Positions 20,714-32,081 of a stretch of 64,000 nucleotides of DNA are shown in pieces. The stretch spans positions 172,784-236,783 of the forward strand of contig NZ_BMUC01000007.1 of assembly GCF_014649995.1 (NCBI RefSeq). Reading direction: 5' to 3'. This stretch comes from Streptomyces griseoflavus. GTDB lineage: Bacteria; Actinomycetota; Actinomycetes; Streptomycetales; Streptomycetaceae. The position numbers and the translations under genes are program-made. Each line of letters starts with the position of its first letter. Within the stretch, counting starts at the first letter, position 1. The notes beneath the pieces are model-generated. The model was not told the DNA's origin, made no database searches, and saw only the letters and a program-made list of their open reading frames with translations.

Positions 20714-23700
20714 GTGCACCTGAAGGCCCTGACCCTGCGCGGCTTCAAGTCGTTCGCCTCCGCGACCACGCTCCGGCTCGAGCCGGGCATCACGTGCGTC
20801 GTCGGTCCGAACGGCTCGGGCAAGTCCAACGTCGTGGACGCGCTCAGCTGGGTCATGGGCGAACAGGGCGCCAAGTCGCTGCGCGGCGGCAAGATGGAGG
20901 ACGTCATCTTCGCCGGCACCACCGGCCGCCCCCCGCTGGGCCGCGCCGAGGTGTCGCTGACCATCGACAACTCCGACGGCGCCCTCCCCATCGAGTACGC
21001 CGAGGTCACCATCACGCGGATCATGTTCCGCAACGGTGGCAGCGAGTACCAGATCAACGGCGACACCTGCCGGCTCCTCGACATCCAGGAACTGCTCTCC
21101 GACTCCGGCATCGGCCGTGAGATGCACGTCATCGTCGGCCAGGGCCGGCTCGACTCCGTCCTGCACGCCGACCCGATGGGCCGCCGCGCCTTCATCGAGG
21201 AGGCGGCCGGCGTCCTCAAGCACCGCAAGCGCAAGGAGAAGGCGCTGCGGAAGCTGGACGCGATGCAGGCCAATCTGGCGCGCGTGCAGGACCTCACCGA
21301 CGAGCTCCGGCGCCAGCTCAAACCGCTGGGCCGCCAGGCAGCCGTCGCACGACGGGCCGCCGTCATCCAGGCCGACCTGCGCGACGCGCGGCTGCGCCTG
21401 CTCGCCGACGACCTGGTGCGGCTGCGCGAGGCACTGGCCGCGGAGATCGCCGACGAGGCCGCCCTCAAGGAGCGCAAGGAGGCGGCCGAGGCCGAGCTGA
21501 GGAAGGCCCTCCAGCGCGAGGCCCTGCTGGAGGAGGAGGTGCGCCGGCTCAGCCCGCGCCTGCACAGCGCCCAGCAGACCTGGTACGAGCTCTCCCAGCT
21601 CGCCGAGCGGGTGCGCGGCACGATCTCGCTGGCCGACGCGCGGGTGAAGAGCGCGGCCTCCGCGCCCCCCGAGGAGCGGCGCGGACGTGACCCCGAGGAC
21701 ATGGAGCGCGAGGCCGCCCGCATCCGCGAGCAGGAGGCCGAACTGGAGGCCGCCCTGGAGGCGGCCGAACGCGCGCTCGAGGACACGGTCGCCCACCGCG
21801 CCGAACTGGAACGCGCACTCGCGCAGGAGGAGAGGCGCCTGAAGGACGCCGCGCGGGCCATCGCCGACCGGCGCGAAGGCCTCGCCCGGCTCAAGGGGCA
21901 GGTGGGCGCCGCCCGTTCGCGCGCCGGCGCGGCCCAGGCCGAGATCGAGCGGCTGGCCGCCGCGCGGGACGAGGCCCGGGAGCGGGCCGTCGCCGCCCAG
22001 GAGGAGTACGAGGCGCTGCAGGCGGAGGTCGACGGCCTCGACGCGGGCGACAGGGAACTCGCGGAGCGTCACGAGGACGCCAAGCGCGGCCTCGCCGAGG
22101 CCGAGAGCGCCCTCACCGCCGCCCGCGAGGCGCTCACCACCGCGGAACGCAAGCGCGCCGCGACCCAGGCCCGCCACGAGGCGCTCGCCCTCGGCCTGCG
22201 CCGCAAGGACGGCACCGGCGTCCTGCTGGACGCCCGGGACCGCCTCACGGGACTGCTGGGACCGGCCGCGGAACGGCTCACGGTGGCGCCCGGCCACGAG
22301 GTCCCCCTCGCGGCCGCCTTCGGCGCGGCGGCGGACGCCCTCGCGGTGACCTCCCCGTCCGTCGCGGCCGACGCCCTCCGCCTCCTGCGCAAACAGGACG
22401 CCGGCCGCGCGGCCCTGCTGGTCTCGGCACCCGGCACCGGCGAGCCGACGCCGCCCTCGGAGAGCGAAGGCGTCGACGACACCGCCGCCGCACCCGCCGA
22501 GCGGTTCGTCGGCGGACCCGCCGACCTCATGCCGGCCGTACGGCGGCTCCTGCGGGGCGTCGTCGTCGTCGCCACCCTCGAGGACGCCGAGGAACTCGTC
22601 CACGCCCGCCCCGACCTCACCGCTGTCACCGCCGAGGGCGATCTCCTCGGCGCCCACTTCGCGCACGGCGGCTCCGCGGGCGCACCCAGCCTCCTGGAGG
22701 TGCAGGCCTCCGTGGACGAGGCCGCCGCCGAGCTGGAGGAGCTGGCCGTGCGGTGCGAGGACCTGGCCGAGGCGCAGGAAGCGGCAGCCGGACGGCGCCG
22801 GGAACGCGCGGCCCTCGTCGAGGAGCTCGGCGAGCGGCGCCGGGCCGCCGACCGGGAGAAGTCTGCCGTCGCCCAGCAGCTCGGCCGGCTCGCCGGACAG
22901 GCGCGCGGCGCGGCCGGGGAGGCCGAACGGGCCGGCGCCGCCGCCGCCCGGGCCCAGGACGCACTCGACACGGCCCTCGCCGACGCCGAGGAACTCGCCG
23001 AACGGCTCGAGGCCGCCGAGGAACTGCCCTACGAGGAGGAACCCGACACCTCCGTACGCGACCGGCTCGCCGCCGACGGCGCCAACGCCCGCCAGACCGA
23101 GATGGAGGCCCGCCTCCAGGCCCGTACGCACGAGGAGCGGGTCAAAGGGCTGGCCGGACGGGCCGACTCGCTGGACCGTGCCGCCCGCGCGGAGCGCGAC
23201 GCACGCGCGCGTGCCGAGCAGCGCCGCGCCCGGCTGCGCCACGAGGTGGCCGTCGCCGGCGCCGTCGCCTCGGGCGCCCGCGAGCTCCTCGCCCACGTCG
23301 AGGTGTCCCTCGCCCGCGCCGACCGCGAGCGCACCGCCGCCGAGGCCGCCAAGGCCCGCCGTGAGGAGGAACTGGCCCGCGCCCGCACCCAGGGGCGCGA
23401 TCTCAAGGCGGAACTCGACAAGTTGACGGATTCAGTTCACCGCGGCGAGGTACTAGGAGCTGAGAAGCGGCTGCGCGTGGAGCAGCTGGAGACCAAGGCG
23501 CTGGAGGAACTGGGTGTCGAGCCGGCCGGGCTGGTGTCGGAGTACGGCCCGCACCAGCTGGTGCCGCCCTCGCCCCCCGCCGAGGGCGAAGAACTGCCGG
23601 AGGACCCGGAGCACCCGCGCAACAGGCCCCGCCCCTTCGTGCGGGCCGAGCAGGAGAAGCGCCTGAAAGCCGCCGAGCGCGCGTACCAGCAGCTCGGCAA

Positions 23701-24286
23701 GGTCAATCCGCTCGCCCTGGAGGAGTTCGCGGCGCTGGAGGAACGCCACCAGTTCCTCAGCGAGCAGCTGGAGGACCTGAAGAAGACCCGCGCGGATCTG
23801 CTGCAGGTCGTCAAGGAGGTCGACGAGCGGGTCGAGCAGGTCTTCACCGAGGCCTACCGGGACACCGCGCGGGAGTTCGAGGGCGTCTTCTCCCGGCTGT
23901 TCCCGGGCGGCGAGGGCCGTCTGGTGCTGACCGACCCCGACAACATGCTCACCACGGGCGTGGACGTCGAGGCGCGTCCGCCGGGCAAGAAGGTCAAGCG
24001 GCTGTCGCTGCTCTCGGGCGGTGAGCGGTCACTGACCGCCGTGGCGCTGCTCGTGTCGATCTTCAAGGCGCGGCCCAGCCCGTTCTACGTCATGGACGAG
24101 GTCGAGGCCGCCCTCGACGACACCAACCTCCAGAGGCTGATCCGGATCATGCAGGAGCTGCAGGAGGTCTCGCAGCTGATCGTGATCACGCACCAGAAGC
24201 GCACGATGGAGGTCGCCGACGCGCTCTACGGCGTCTCCATGCAGGGCGACGGCGTGTCGAAGGTCATCAGCCAGCGTCTGCGCTAG
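20714..24286 (+). CDS. smc: chromosome segregation protein SMC
   Basis: Condensin ATPase that compacts and segregates the chromosome. The N-terminal head begins HLKALTLRGFKSFASAT, with Walker A GPNGSGKSNVVDALSWVMGE (about residues 31-50). Coiled coil runs from about 165 to 490, the hinge is about 500-690 (PGHEVPLAAAFGAAADALAV), and the second coiled coil follows. The C-terminal head has the ABC signature LSLLSGGERSLTAVALL (about residue 1096) and Walker B FYVMDEVEAALDDTN. The total is 1190 residues. The GTG at 20714 is the first codon giving the conserved HLKALTLRGFKSF. ScpA and ScpB are not in this window. Confidence 0.96.
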   Translation: MHLKALTLRGFKSFASATTLRLEPGITCVVGPNGSGKSNVVDALSWVMGEQGAKSLRGGKMEDVIFAGTTGRPPLGRAEVSLTIDNSDGALPIEYAEVTITRIMFRNGGSEYQINGDTCRLLDIQELLSDSGIGREMHVIVGQGRLDSVLHADPMGRRAFIEEAAGVLKHRKRKEKALRKLDAMQANLARVQDLTDELRRQLKPLGRQAAVARRAAVIQADLRDARLRLLADDLVRLREALAAEIADEAALKERKEAAEAELRKALQREALLEEEVRRLSPRLHSAQQTWYELSQLAERVRGTISLADARVKSAASAPPEERRGRDPEDMEREAARIREQEAELEAALEAAERALEDTVAHRAELERALAQEERRLKDAARAIADRREGLARLKGQVGAARSRAGAAQAEIERLAAARDEARERAVAAQEEYEALQAEVDGLDAGDRELAERHEDAKRGLAEAESALTAAREALTTAERKRAATQARHEALALGLRRKDGTGVLLDARDRLTGLLGPAAERLTVAPGHEVPLAAAFGAAADALAVTSPSVAADALRLLRKQDAGRAALLVSAPGTGEPTPPSESEGVDDTAAAPAERFVGGPADLMPAVRRLLRGVVVVATLEDAEELVHARPDLTAVTAEGDLLGAHFAHGGSAGAPSLLEVQASVDEAAAELEELAVRCEDLAEAQEAAAGRRRERAALVEELGERRRAADREKSAVAQQLGRLAGQARGAAGEAERAGAAAARAQDALDTALADAEELAERLEAAEELPYEEEPDTSVRDRLAADGANARQTEMEARLQARTHEERVKGLAGRADSLDRAARAERDARARAEQRRARLRHEVAVAGAVASGARELLAHVEVSLARADRERTAAEAAKARREEELARARTQGRDLKAELDKLTDSVHRGEVLGAEKRLRVEQLETKALEELGVEPAGLVSEYGPHQLVPPSPPAEGEELPEDPEHPRNRPRPFVRAEQEKRLKAAERAYQQLGKVNPLALEEFAALEERHQFLSEQLEDLKKTRADLLQVVKEVDERVEQVFTEAYRDTAREFEGVFSRLFPGGEGRLVLTDPDNMLTTGVDVEARPPGKKVKRLSLLSGGERSLTAVALLVSIFKARPSPFYVMDEVEAALDDTNLQRLIRIMQELQEVSQLIVITHQKRTMEVADALYGVSMQGDGVSKVISQRLR

Positions 24287-24299
24287 ACCGGCACCAAGT

Positions 24300-24386
24300 C
24301 TTCAATATCTGAACACCCCTCACCCCATCACGTCTCGAAACTCACAGCAGACCGCCTATTGACTTCAAGAGTTGAAGACATAGTCT
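24300..24386 (+). promoter_or_regulatory. glcP promoter with two copies of a CTTCAA-N3-TTGAAG operator
   Basis: -35 TTGACT (24359-24364) and -10 TAGTCT (24381-24386) are 16 bases apart. The perfect palindrome CTTCAA-GAG-TTGAAG (24363-24377) overlaps the -35 and fills most of the spacer, so a bound protein should block RNA polymerase. A degenerate second copy, CTTCAA-TAT-CTGAAC, is at 24300-24314, with centres 63 bp (about six helical turns) apart. The sequence resembles the motif I recall for ROK-family regulator Rok7B7; that match is from memory. Confidence 0.7.
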
Positions 24387-24479
24387 CTGCCATGTTGTTT
24401 TTACCTTCAGGTACCTTCCGCTGGACCTCGAAGGGCTGACCCCCATCCGGCGACGTTGCCGGTGGCCCGAGGAGTACAC

Positions 24480-25898
24480 GTGACCAGCACATCGCAGGCA
24501 CAGCAGTCAGGAGCCAGGACGGCTCACCCCGAACATCTCGGGCACGTCATCTTCATCGCGGCGGCGGCCGCCATGGGCGGTTTCCTCTTCGGCTACGACA
24601 GCTCCGTGATCAACGGCGCCGTCGAGGCCATCCGCGACCGCTACGACATCGGCTCCGCCGCGCTCGCCCAGGTCATCGCCGTCGCCCTGATCGGCTGCGC
24701 CATCGGCGCCGCGACCGCCGGCCGCATAGCCGACCGCATCGGCCGCATCCGGTGCATGCAGATCGCCGCGGTGCTCTTCACCGTCAGCGCCATCGGCTCC
24801 GCCCTGCCCTTCTCCCTGTACGACCTCGCCTTCTGGCGCGTCGTCGGCGGCTTCGCCATCGGCATGGCCTCCGTCATCGGCCCGGCCTACATCGCCGAGG
24901 TCGCCCCGCCCGCCTACCGCGGCCGGCTCGGCTCCTTCCAGCAGGCCGCGATCGTCATCGGCATCGCCGTGTCCCAGCTGGTCAACTGGGGCATCCTGAA
25001 CGCCGCCGACGGCGACCAGCGCGGTGAGCTCCTGGGCCTGGAGGCCTGGCAGGTCATGCTCGGCGTCATGGTCGTACCCGCCGTCCTCTACGGCCTGCTG
25101 TCGTTCGCCATCCCCGAGTCCCCGCGCTACCTGATCTCCGTCGGCAAGCACGAGCGCGCCCGGCGGATCCTCGAAGAGGTCGAGGGCAAGGACATCGACC
25201 TGGACGCCCGTGTCACCGAGATCGAGTCGGCGATGCACCGCGACGAGAAGTCCAGCTTCAAGGACCTGCTCGGCGGCAGCTTCTTCTTCAAGCCGATCGT
25301 CTGGATCGGCATCGGCCTGTCCGTCTTCCAGCAGTTCGTCGGCATCAACGTCGCCTTCTACTACTCGGCCACGCTGTGGCAGTCGGTCGGCGTCGACCCG
25401 ACGGCCTCGTTCTTCTACTCCTTCACCACGTCGATCATCAACATCGTCGGCACCGTCATCGCGATGATCTTCGTCGACCGCATCGGCCGCAGGCCCCTCG
25501 CCATCATCGGCTCGGTCGGCATGGTGATCGGCCTCGCCCTGGAGGCATGGGCCTTCTCCTTCGACCTCGTCGACGGCCAGCTGCCCGCCACCCAGGGCTG
25601 GGTCGCCCTGATCGCGGCGCACCTCTTCGTCCTCTTCTTCGCCCTGTCCTGGGGCGTCGTCGTGTGGGTCATGCTCGGCGAGATGTTCCCCAACCGGATC
25701 CGCGCCGCCGCGCTCGGTGTCGCCGCCGCCGCGCAGTGGATCGCCAACTGGGCCATCACCGCGAGCTTCCCCTCGCTGGCCGACTGGAACCTGTCCGTCA
25801 CCTACGTGATCTACACGGCCTTCGCCGCGCTCTCCATCCCCTTCGTGCTGAAGTTCGTGAAGGAGACCAAGGGCAAGGCGCTGGAGGAGATGGGCTGA
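24480..25898 (+). CDS. glcP: MFS glucose permease
   Basis: A 472-residue major facilitator with 12 predicted membrane segments that imports glucose with protons. GGFLFGYDSSVINGAVEAI opens segment 1; RIADRIGRIRCMQ is the 2-3 loop motif; PAYIAEVAPPAYRGRLGSFQ and PESPRYLI are sugar-porter signatures; QQFVGINVAFYYSATLW and VDRIGRRPLAIIG lie in the second half. Sequence and place match GlcP of Streptomyces coelicolor, whose glucose uptake underlies glucose kinase catabolite repression (family knowledge). The GTG at 24480 has GAGGAG six bases upstream. Operator-like repeats cover its promoter and a strong terminator follows. Confidence 0.93.
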   Translation: MTSTSQAQQSGARTAHPEHLGHVIFIAAAAAMGGFLFGYDSSVINGAVEAIRDRYDIGSAALAQVIAVALIGCAIGAATAGRIADRIGRIRCMQIAAVLFTVSAIGSALPFSLYDLAFWRVVGGFAIGMASVIGPAYIAEVAPPAYRGRLGSFQQAAIVIGIAVSQLVNWGILNAADGDQRGELLGLEAWQVMLGVMVVPAVLYGLLSFAIPESPRYLISVGKHERARRILEEVEGKDIDLDARVTEIESAMHRDEKSSFKDLLGGSFFFKPIVWIGIGLSVFQQFVGINVAFYYSATLWQSVGVDPTASFFYSFTTSIINIVGTVIAMIFVDRIGRRPLAIIGSVGMVIGLALEAWAFSFDLVDGQLPATQGWVALIAAHLFVLFFALSWGVVVWVMLGEMFPNRIRAAALGVAAAAQWIANWAITASFPSLADWNLSVTYVIYTAFAALSIPFVLKFVKETKGKALEEMG

Positions 25899-25962
25899 CC
25901 GCCCCGCCGGACCCGGGGAGAGGGGCTCAGGTCCCCGCCGCCCTTCTCCCCGTATCTCCCGC

Positions 25963-26002
25963 CCACCGCCCCGGTCCCGCACCGCCAGGACCGGGGCGGT
26001 GG
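25963..26002 (+). terminator. glcP terminator
   Basis: A perfect 15-bp stem (25963-25977 with 25988-26002) and a ten-base loop. A weaker hairpin (GGGGAGA / TTCTCCCC) precedes it by about 40 bases. Confidence 0.75.
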
Positions 26003-26108
26003 CCTGCCCGCGCCCCGCCGGACCGGCCCCGGCGGCACCGCACCCGCACCGCGCGGCACGTGGCGTCCGGCGCGCGTCACCATCGGCACGACCGGGGTAC
26101 CCATGGCC

Positions 26109-26114
26109 GATACT
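26109..26114 (+). promoter_or_regulatory. candidate ftsY -10 box
   Basis: GATACT ends nine bases before the ATG at 26124, with no ribosome binding site between, again suggesting a leaderless transcript. An in-frame ATG at 26103 would lie upstream of this box. Confidence 0.4.
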
Positions 26115-26123
26115 GGACGCGTT

Positions 26124-27326
26124 ATGGACATCGTCATCCTTGCTGTAGTCATCGCCGTGGTCGTGCTCGGCGCGCTCGGCGGGCTCATCGTCGGCAGCCG
26201 GCGCAAGAAGCCGCTGCCCCCGCCGCCGCCCGCCGCGCCCGACATCACCGCCCCTCCGGCCGAGCCGCACGTCGGCGAAGAGGCCGAGACGCCGCGGGAG
26301 GGACCGCGGCGCACCATCGAGGAGGTTGATCTTCCGGCGGGCGCCGGCCCCGTCGTCATCGAGGAACCGCCCGCCGCCGAGGCTCCCGAGATCGAGATCC
26401 CGGAGCCCACCGCCGGCCGTCTGGTCCGGCTGCGCGCCCGTCTCTCCCGCTCGCAGAACGCCCTCGGCCAGGGCCTGCTCACCCTGCTGTCCCGCGAGCA
26501 CCTGGACGAGGACACCTGGGAGGAGATCGAGGACACCCTGCTCACCGCCGACGTCGGTGTGCAGCCCACCCAGGAGCTGGTCGACCGGCTCCGCGAGCGC
26601 GTGAAGGTGCTCGGCACCCGAACCCCCGAGGAACTGCGGGGGCTGCTCCGCGAGGAGCTGATCACCCTGGTCGGTCCCACGATGGACCGCACCGTGCACA
26701 CCGAGAACGCGGCCGGCGGCCCCGGCGTCGTGATGGTCGTCGGTGTCAACGGCACCGGCAAGACCACCACCACCGGCAAGCTCGCCCGCGTCCTGGTCGC
26801 CGACGGCAACACCGTCGTGCTCGGCGCCGCCGACACCTTCCGTGCCGCCGCCGCCGACCAGCTCCAGACGTGGGGTGAGCGGGTCGGCGCCCACACCGTG
26901 CGCGGGCCGGAGGCCGGTGATCCGGCCTCCGTCGCGTTCGACGCGGTCAAGGAGGGCAAGGAGATGGCCGCCGACGCCGTGCTCATCGACACCGCCGGCC
27001 GGCTGCACACCAAGACCGGCCTCATGGACGAGCTCGGCAAGGTCAAGCGGGTCGTGGAGAAGCAGGCCCCGCTGGACGAGGTGCTGCTCGTGCTCGACGC
27101 CACCACCGGACAGAACGGCCTGGTGCAGGCCCGGGTCTTCGCCGAGGTCGTCGACATCACCGGCATCGTGCTCACCAAGCTCGACGGCACGGCCAAGGGC
27201 GGCATCGTGATCGCCGTCCAGCGCGAGCTCGGCGTGCCGGTCAAGCTGATCGGGCTCGGCGAAGGCGCGGACGACCTCGCGCCGTTCGAGCCCGAGGCCT
27301 TCGTGGACGCCCTCATCGGGGAGTGA
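26124..27326 (+). CDS. ftsY: signal recognition particle receptor FtsY
   Basis: GTPase that docks SRP-ribosome complexes at the membrane. Residues 1-25 (MDIVILAVVIAVVVLGALGG) form a transmembrane anchor, the actinobacterial form, followed by a Pro/Glu-rich acidic A domain to about 100. The NG domain has G1 GVNGTGKTTTTGKLA (about residue 208), DTAGRLHTKTGLMDELGK (G3), and TKLDGTAKGGIV (G4). It has 400 residues. The start at 26124 is preferred to the ATG at 26103 because homologues begin at the hydrophobic segment. Confidence 0.94.
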   Translation: MDIVILAVVIAVVVLGALGGLIVGSRRKKPLPPPPPAAPDITAPPAEPHVGEEAETPREGPRRTIEEVDLPAGAGPVVIEEPPAAEAPEIEIPEPTAGRLVRLRARLSRSQNALGQGLLTLLSREHLDEDTWEEIEDTLLTADVGVQPTQELVDRLRERVKVLGTRTPEELRGLLREELITLVGPTMDRTVHTENAAGGPGVVMVVGVNGTGKTTTTGKLARVLVADGNTVVLGAADTFRAAAADQLQTWGERVGAHTVRGPEAGDPASVAFDAVKEGKEMAADAVLIDTAGRLHTKTGLMDELGKVKRVVEKQAPLDEVLLVLDATTGQNGLVQARVFAEVVDITGIVLTKLDGTAKGGIVIAVQRELGVPVKLIGLGEGADDLAPFEPEAFVDALIGE

Positions 27327-27369
27327 CACCCCGGGAGGACCGGCGGCCGGCAGACCCGGCGGACGCGAG

Positions 27370-27409
27370 GAAGCGCCCGCCCCCGAACCGATCGGGGGAC
27401 GGGCGCTTC
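27370..27409. terminator. bidirectional terminator between ftsY and the convergent gene
   Basis: GAAGCGCCCG (27370-27379) pairs with CGGGCGCTTC (27400-27409), with further pairing of CCCCCGA and TCGGGGG inside. It separates two convergent genes. Confidence 0.8.
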
Positions 27410-27426
27410 GCCGTGTCAGGTGGGAC

Positions 27427-28095
27427 CTACCTGCCCGACCGGTGCGCCACGTACGCCAGCGTGCCCAGCAGCAGACGCGCCTCGGGCGGCCGGCAGGCCG
27501 AGTCCAGGGCGGGGGAGCGCAGCCAGCGCACCGGGCCGAGGCCACCGCGGTCGGAGGGCGGGGCCGTGATGTGCGTACCGGCGCCGAGGCCGCGCAGGTC
27601 CAGGGCGGCCGGGTCGTCCCAGCCCATGCGGTAGAGCAGCTCGGGCAGGGCGGCGGCGGCCCCGGGGGCGACGAAGAACTGGGCACGCCCGTCCGGGGTG
27701 GCGGCGACCGGGCCGACCGGCAGGCCCATGCGCTCCAGCCGGGCCAGCGCGTGGCGCCCGGCGGGCCCGGCCACCTCGATCACGTCGAACGCCCGCCCCA
27801 CGGGCAGCATCAGCGGGGCTCCGGGGAACTCCGACCAGAGCGCCGTCACCTCGTCCAGCGGCGCCCCGGCGCGGATCACGGGCGCGTGACCGAGCGGATG
27901 CGCGCCCGGTGCCCGGCAGCCGGCGCGCCCGCAGGAGCAGGCGCCCGCGGCGGCGGCCCGGACGCCCGGCACCACGTCCCAGCCCCACAGTCCCGTGTAC
28001 TCCGCGACGACGGTGCCGTCCGACGAGCGGCCCCGGCGGCGGGAGCCGGACCGGATGTCGCGGATGCCCCGGCTGATGCCGATCGTGAAGCCCAT
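27427..28095 (-). CDS. primase-polymerase (Prim-Pol)-like domain protein
   Basis: A 222-residue protein resembling the N-terminal domain of bifunctional DNA primase/polymerases: YTGLWGWDVVPGVRA at the start, the cysteine block CSCGRAGCRAPGAHPLGHAP, then LMLPVGRAFDVIEVAG where active enzymes have a vDvD pair. The metal-binding Asp-x-Asp therefore appears altered (FDVIEV), so activity is doubtful. There is no helicase domain. It is conserved between ftsY and nsdA in streptomycetes (from memory). ATG with GGAGGGGG upstream. A chromosomal copy, not part of the mobile element in this window. Confidence 0.75.
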   Translation of the reverse strand: MGFTIGISRGIRDIRSGSRRRGRSSDGTVVAEYTGLWGWDVVPGVRAAAAGACSCGRAGCRAPGAHPLGHAPVIRAGAPLDEVTALWSEFPGAPLMLPVGRAFDVIEVAGPAGRHALARLERMGLPVGPVAATPDGRAQFFVAPGAAAALPELLYRMGWDDPAALDLRGLGAGTHITAPPSDRGGLGPVRWLRSPALDSACRPPEARLLLGTLAYVAHRSGR

Positions 28096-28542
28096 GCCCC
28101 CTCCAACGGGTCCGACACACTGACGGTCACGCAATGGACATAGAGAGTCACTCTCTGTTTCCGACTTCCCGCGCGCCGACCCGGCGAAGCGGCGCCTCGG
28201 GGTGCCGGAGGTGGCGCGGCGGCCGGTGCGCGCCCCCGCGTGCTCCGCTGCACTCACTCTTGGCTGTCCCGTGTCAAGTGAATCGTGCGTCGGCGACGGT
28301 GAGTTCATTCGAAGGGGTGGCGAATGGTGGCGATTGCGGTTCCGCCATGGTGAGACGGGTGATCGTAGGGTTACGTTGTGTGCACGGCTTCTTGGGGCAC
28401 ATGCACTCGTGGGTATGCCGGAGGCAACTCGGCTTTCCGTTCGGAGGGTGACAACCGCCGGACGGGCGGCCCCGACAACCGGCATTCTGATAGGGCTTGG
28501 CGCATTCGGCGACAAGTGGTCTTCAGGGATGGGGGCGTTCCA
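28096..28542. other. divergent intergenic region between the Prim-Pol-like gene and nsdA
   Basis: No supported gene. It holds a short perfect repeat AGAGAG-TCA-CTCTCT (28142-28156), about 45 bases from the Prim-Pol start, and a TAGGGT -10-like box at 28366-28371 directed at nsdA without a good -35. The long leader may carry the main control of nsdA. Confidence 0.5.
28142..28156. repeat. short inverted repeat upstream of the Prim-Pol-like gene
   Basis: Six-base arms AGAGAG and CTCTCT around TCA. It is possibly an operator; chance occurrence is not excluded. Confidence 0.4.
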
Positions 28543-30039
28543 GTGAGCGGCAACGGCGGTGGCGGGACGAGCGCGGCGAGTCCGGAGAAGCGCCCGAACG
28601 AGCGCCTCGCCTCGTGGTTCGTCCGCAGCGGCTGGTCCAAGGGCGAGCTGGCCCGCCAAGTCAACCGCCGCGCACGCCAGTTGGGTGCCAACCACATCTC
28701 CACCGACACCTCGCGGGTGCGCCGCTGGCTCGACGGGGAGAACCCGCGCGAGCCGATCCCCAGAATCCTGTCCGAACTGTTCTCCGAACGCTTCGGCGTC
28801 GTCGTCTCCGTCGAGGACCTGGGCCTGCGCACCACGCGTCCCGTGCCCTCCGCGACCGGCGTCGACCTGCCGTGGACGGGCCCGCAGACCGTGGCCCTGC
28901 TCAGCGAGTTCTCGCGCAGCGACCTGATGCTGGCGCGGCGCGGCTTCCTCGGGAGCTCGCTCGCCCTCTCCGCGGGCCCGTCCCTCATCGAGCCCATGCA
29001 GCGCTGGCTCGTCCCCAACCAGCCCGCGCCGCTGCCCCGGACCGAGCCCGACCAGGCCCCCTCTGCGGCCCGCGCCCGCGGCCGGCTGTCCAAGCCGGAG
29101 CTGGACCTGCTGGAGACCACCACCGTGATGTTCCGGCAGTGGGACGCCCAGTGCGGCGGCGGCCTGCGCCGCAAGGCGGTCGTGGGACAACTGCACGAGG
29201 TCACCGACCTGCTCCAGGAGCCCCAGCCCGAGACCGCCAGCCGGCGCCTGTTCAAGGTCGCCGCCGAACTCGCCGAACTGGCCGGCTGGATGTCGTACGA
29301 CGTCGGGCTCCAGCCCACCGCGCAGAAGTACTTCGTCCTCGCCCTGCACGCGGCCAAGGAAGCCGGTGACCGGCCGCTCGGCTCCTACGTGCTGTCCAGC
29401 ATGAGCCGTCAGATGATCCACCTCGGCCGCCCCGAGGACGCCCTGGAACTGATCCACCTCGCCCAGTACGGCAGTCGCGACTGCGCCAGTCCCCGCACCC
29501 AGTCGATGCTGTATGCGATGGAGGCCCGCGCCTACGCCAACATGGGGCAGCCCGGCCGCTGCAAGCGGGCCGTGCGGATGGCCGAGGACACCTTCGCCGA
29601 GGCCGGCGAGTGGGACGAGCCCGACCCCGACTGGATCCGCTTCTTCTCCGAGGCCGAGCTCCACGCCGAGAACTCCCACTCCTACCGCGACCTCGCCTAC
29701 GTCGCAGGCCGCAGCCCCACCTACGCCTCGCTCGCCGAACCGCTGATGCGGCGCGCCGTGGAACTCTTCGGCCAGGAGGGCGGCGAACACCAGCGCTCCT
29801 ACGCCCTCAACCTGATCGGCATGGCCACCGTCCACCTGCTCCAGCGCGAACCCGAGCAGAGCGCGATGCTCGCCACCGAGGCCATCAAGGCGGCCAAGAA
29901 GGTCCGCTCCGAGCGCGTCAACACTCGTATCCGAAAGACCGTCGACACCGCCGTACGCGACTTCGGGGACCTCGCCGACGTCGTCGAACTCACCGAGCGG
30001 CTCGCGATCGAGCTGCCCGAGACCGCCGAAGCGGTCTGA
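28543..30039 (+). CDS. nsdA: NsdA, negative regulator of antibiotic production and sporulation
   Basis: A 498-residue cytoplasmic protein. Residues about 15-80 look like a small helix-turn-helix domain (WFVRSGWSKGELARQVNRRA; VRRWLDGENPREPIP), followed by RRGFLGSSLALSAG and then an all-helical TPR-like region to the end (KVAAELAELAGWMSYDVGLQ; YSLARAYANMG-type repeats). In Streptomyces coelicolor loss of nsdA raises actinorhodin and other antibiotics and affects differentiation (family knowledge). Start GTG at 28543 has GGGGG upstream; the frame is open further 5' but not conserved. It lies upstream of amtB as in the reference genome. Confidence 0.88.
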   Translation: MSGNGGGGTSAASPEKRPNERLASWFVRSGWSKGELARQVNRRARQLGANHISTDTSRVRRWLDGENPREPIPRILSELFSERFGVVVSVEDLGLRTTRPVPSATGVDLPWTGPQTVALLSEFSRSDLMLARRGFLGSSLALSAGPSLIEPMQRWLVPNQPAPLPRTEPDQAPSAARARGRLSKPELDLLETTTVMFRQWDAQCGGGLRRKAVVGQLHEVTDLLQEPQPETASRRLFKVAAELAELAGWMSYDVGLQPTAQKYFVLALHAAKEAGDRPLGSYVLSSMSRQMIHLGRPEDALELIHLAQYGSRDCASPRTQSMLYAMEARAYANMGQPGRCKRAVRMAEDTFAEAGEWDEPDPDWIRFFSEAELHAENSHSYRDLAYVAGRSPTYASLAEPLMRRAVELFGQEGGEHQRSYALNLIGMATVHLLQREPEQSAMLATEAIKAAKKVRSERVNTRIRKTVDTAVRDFGDLADVVELTERLAIELPETAEAV

Positions 30040-32052
<2,013 letters not shown>

Positions 32053-32081
32053 CAGCACACGAGCGGAACAGGAGTCGCCGG

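Noticed and set aside
20654-23296. minus-strand open frame opposite smc
   Set aside because: Mirror of smc codon bias in high-G+C DNA; no ribosome binding site or domain.
24507-27686. minus-strand open frame of about 1059 codons across glcP and ftsY
   Set aside because: Spans two clear plus-strand genes and two terminators; low-complexity product.
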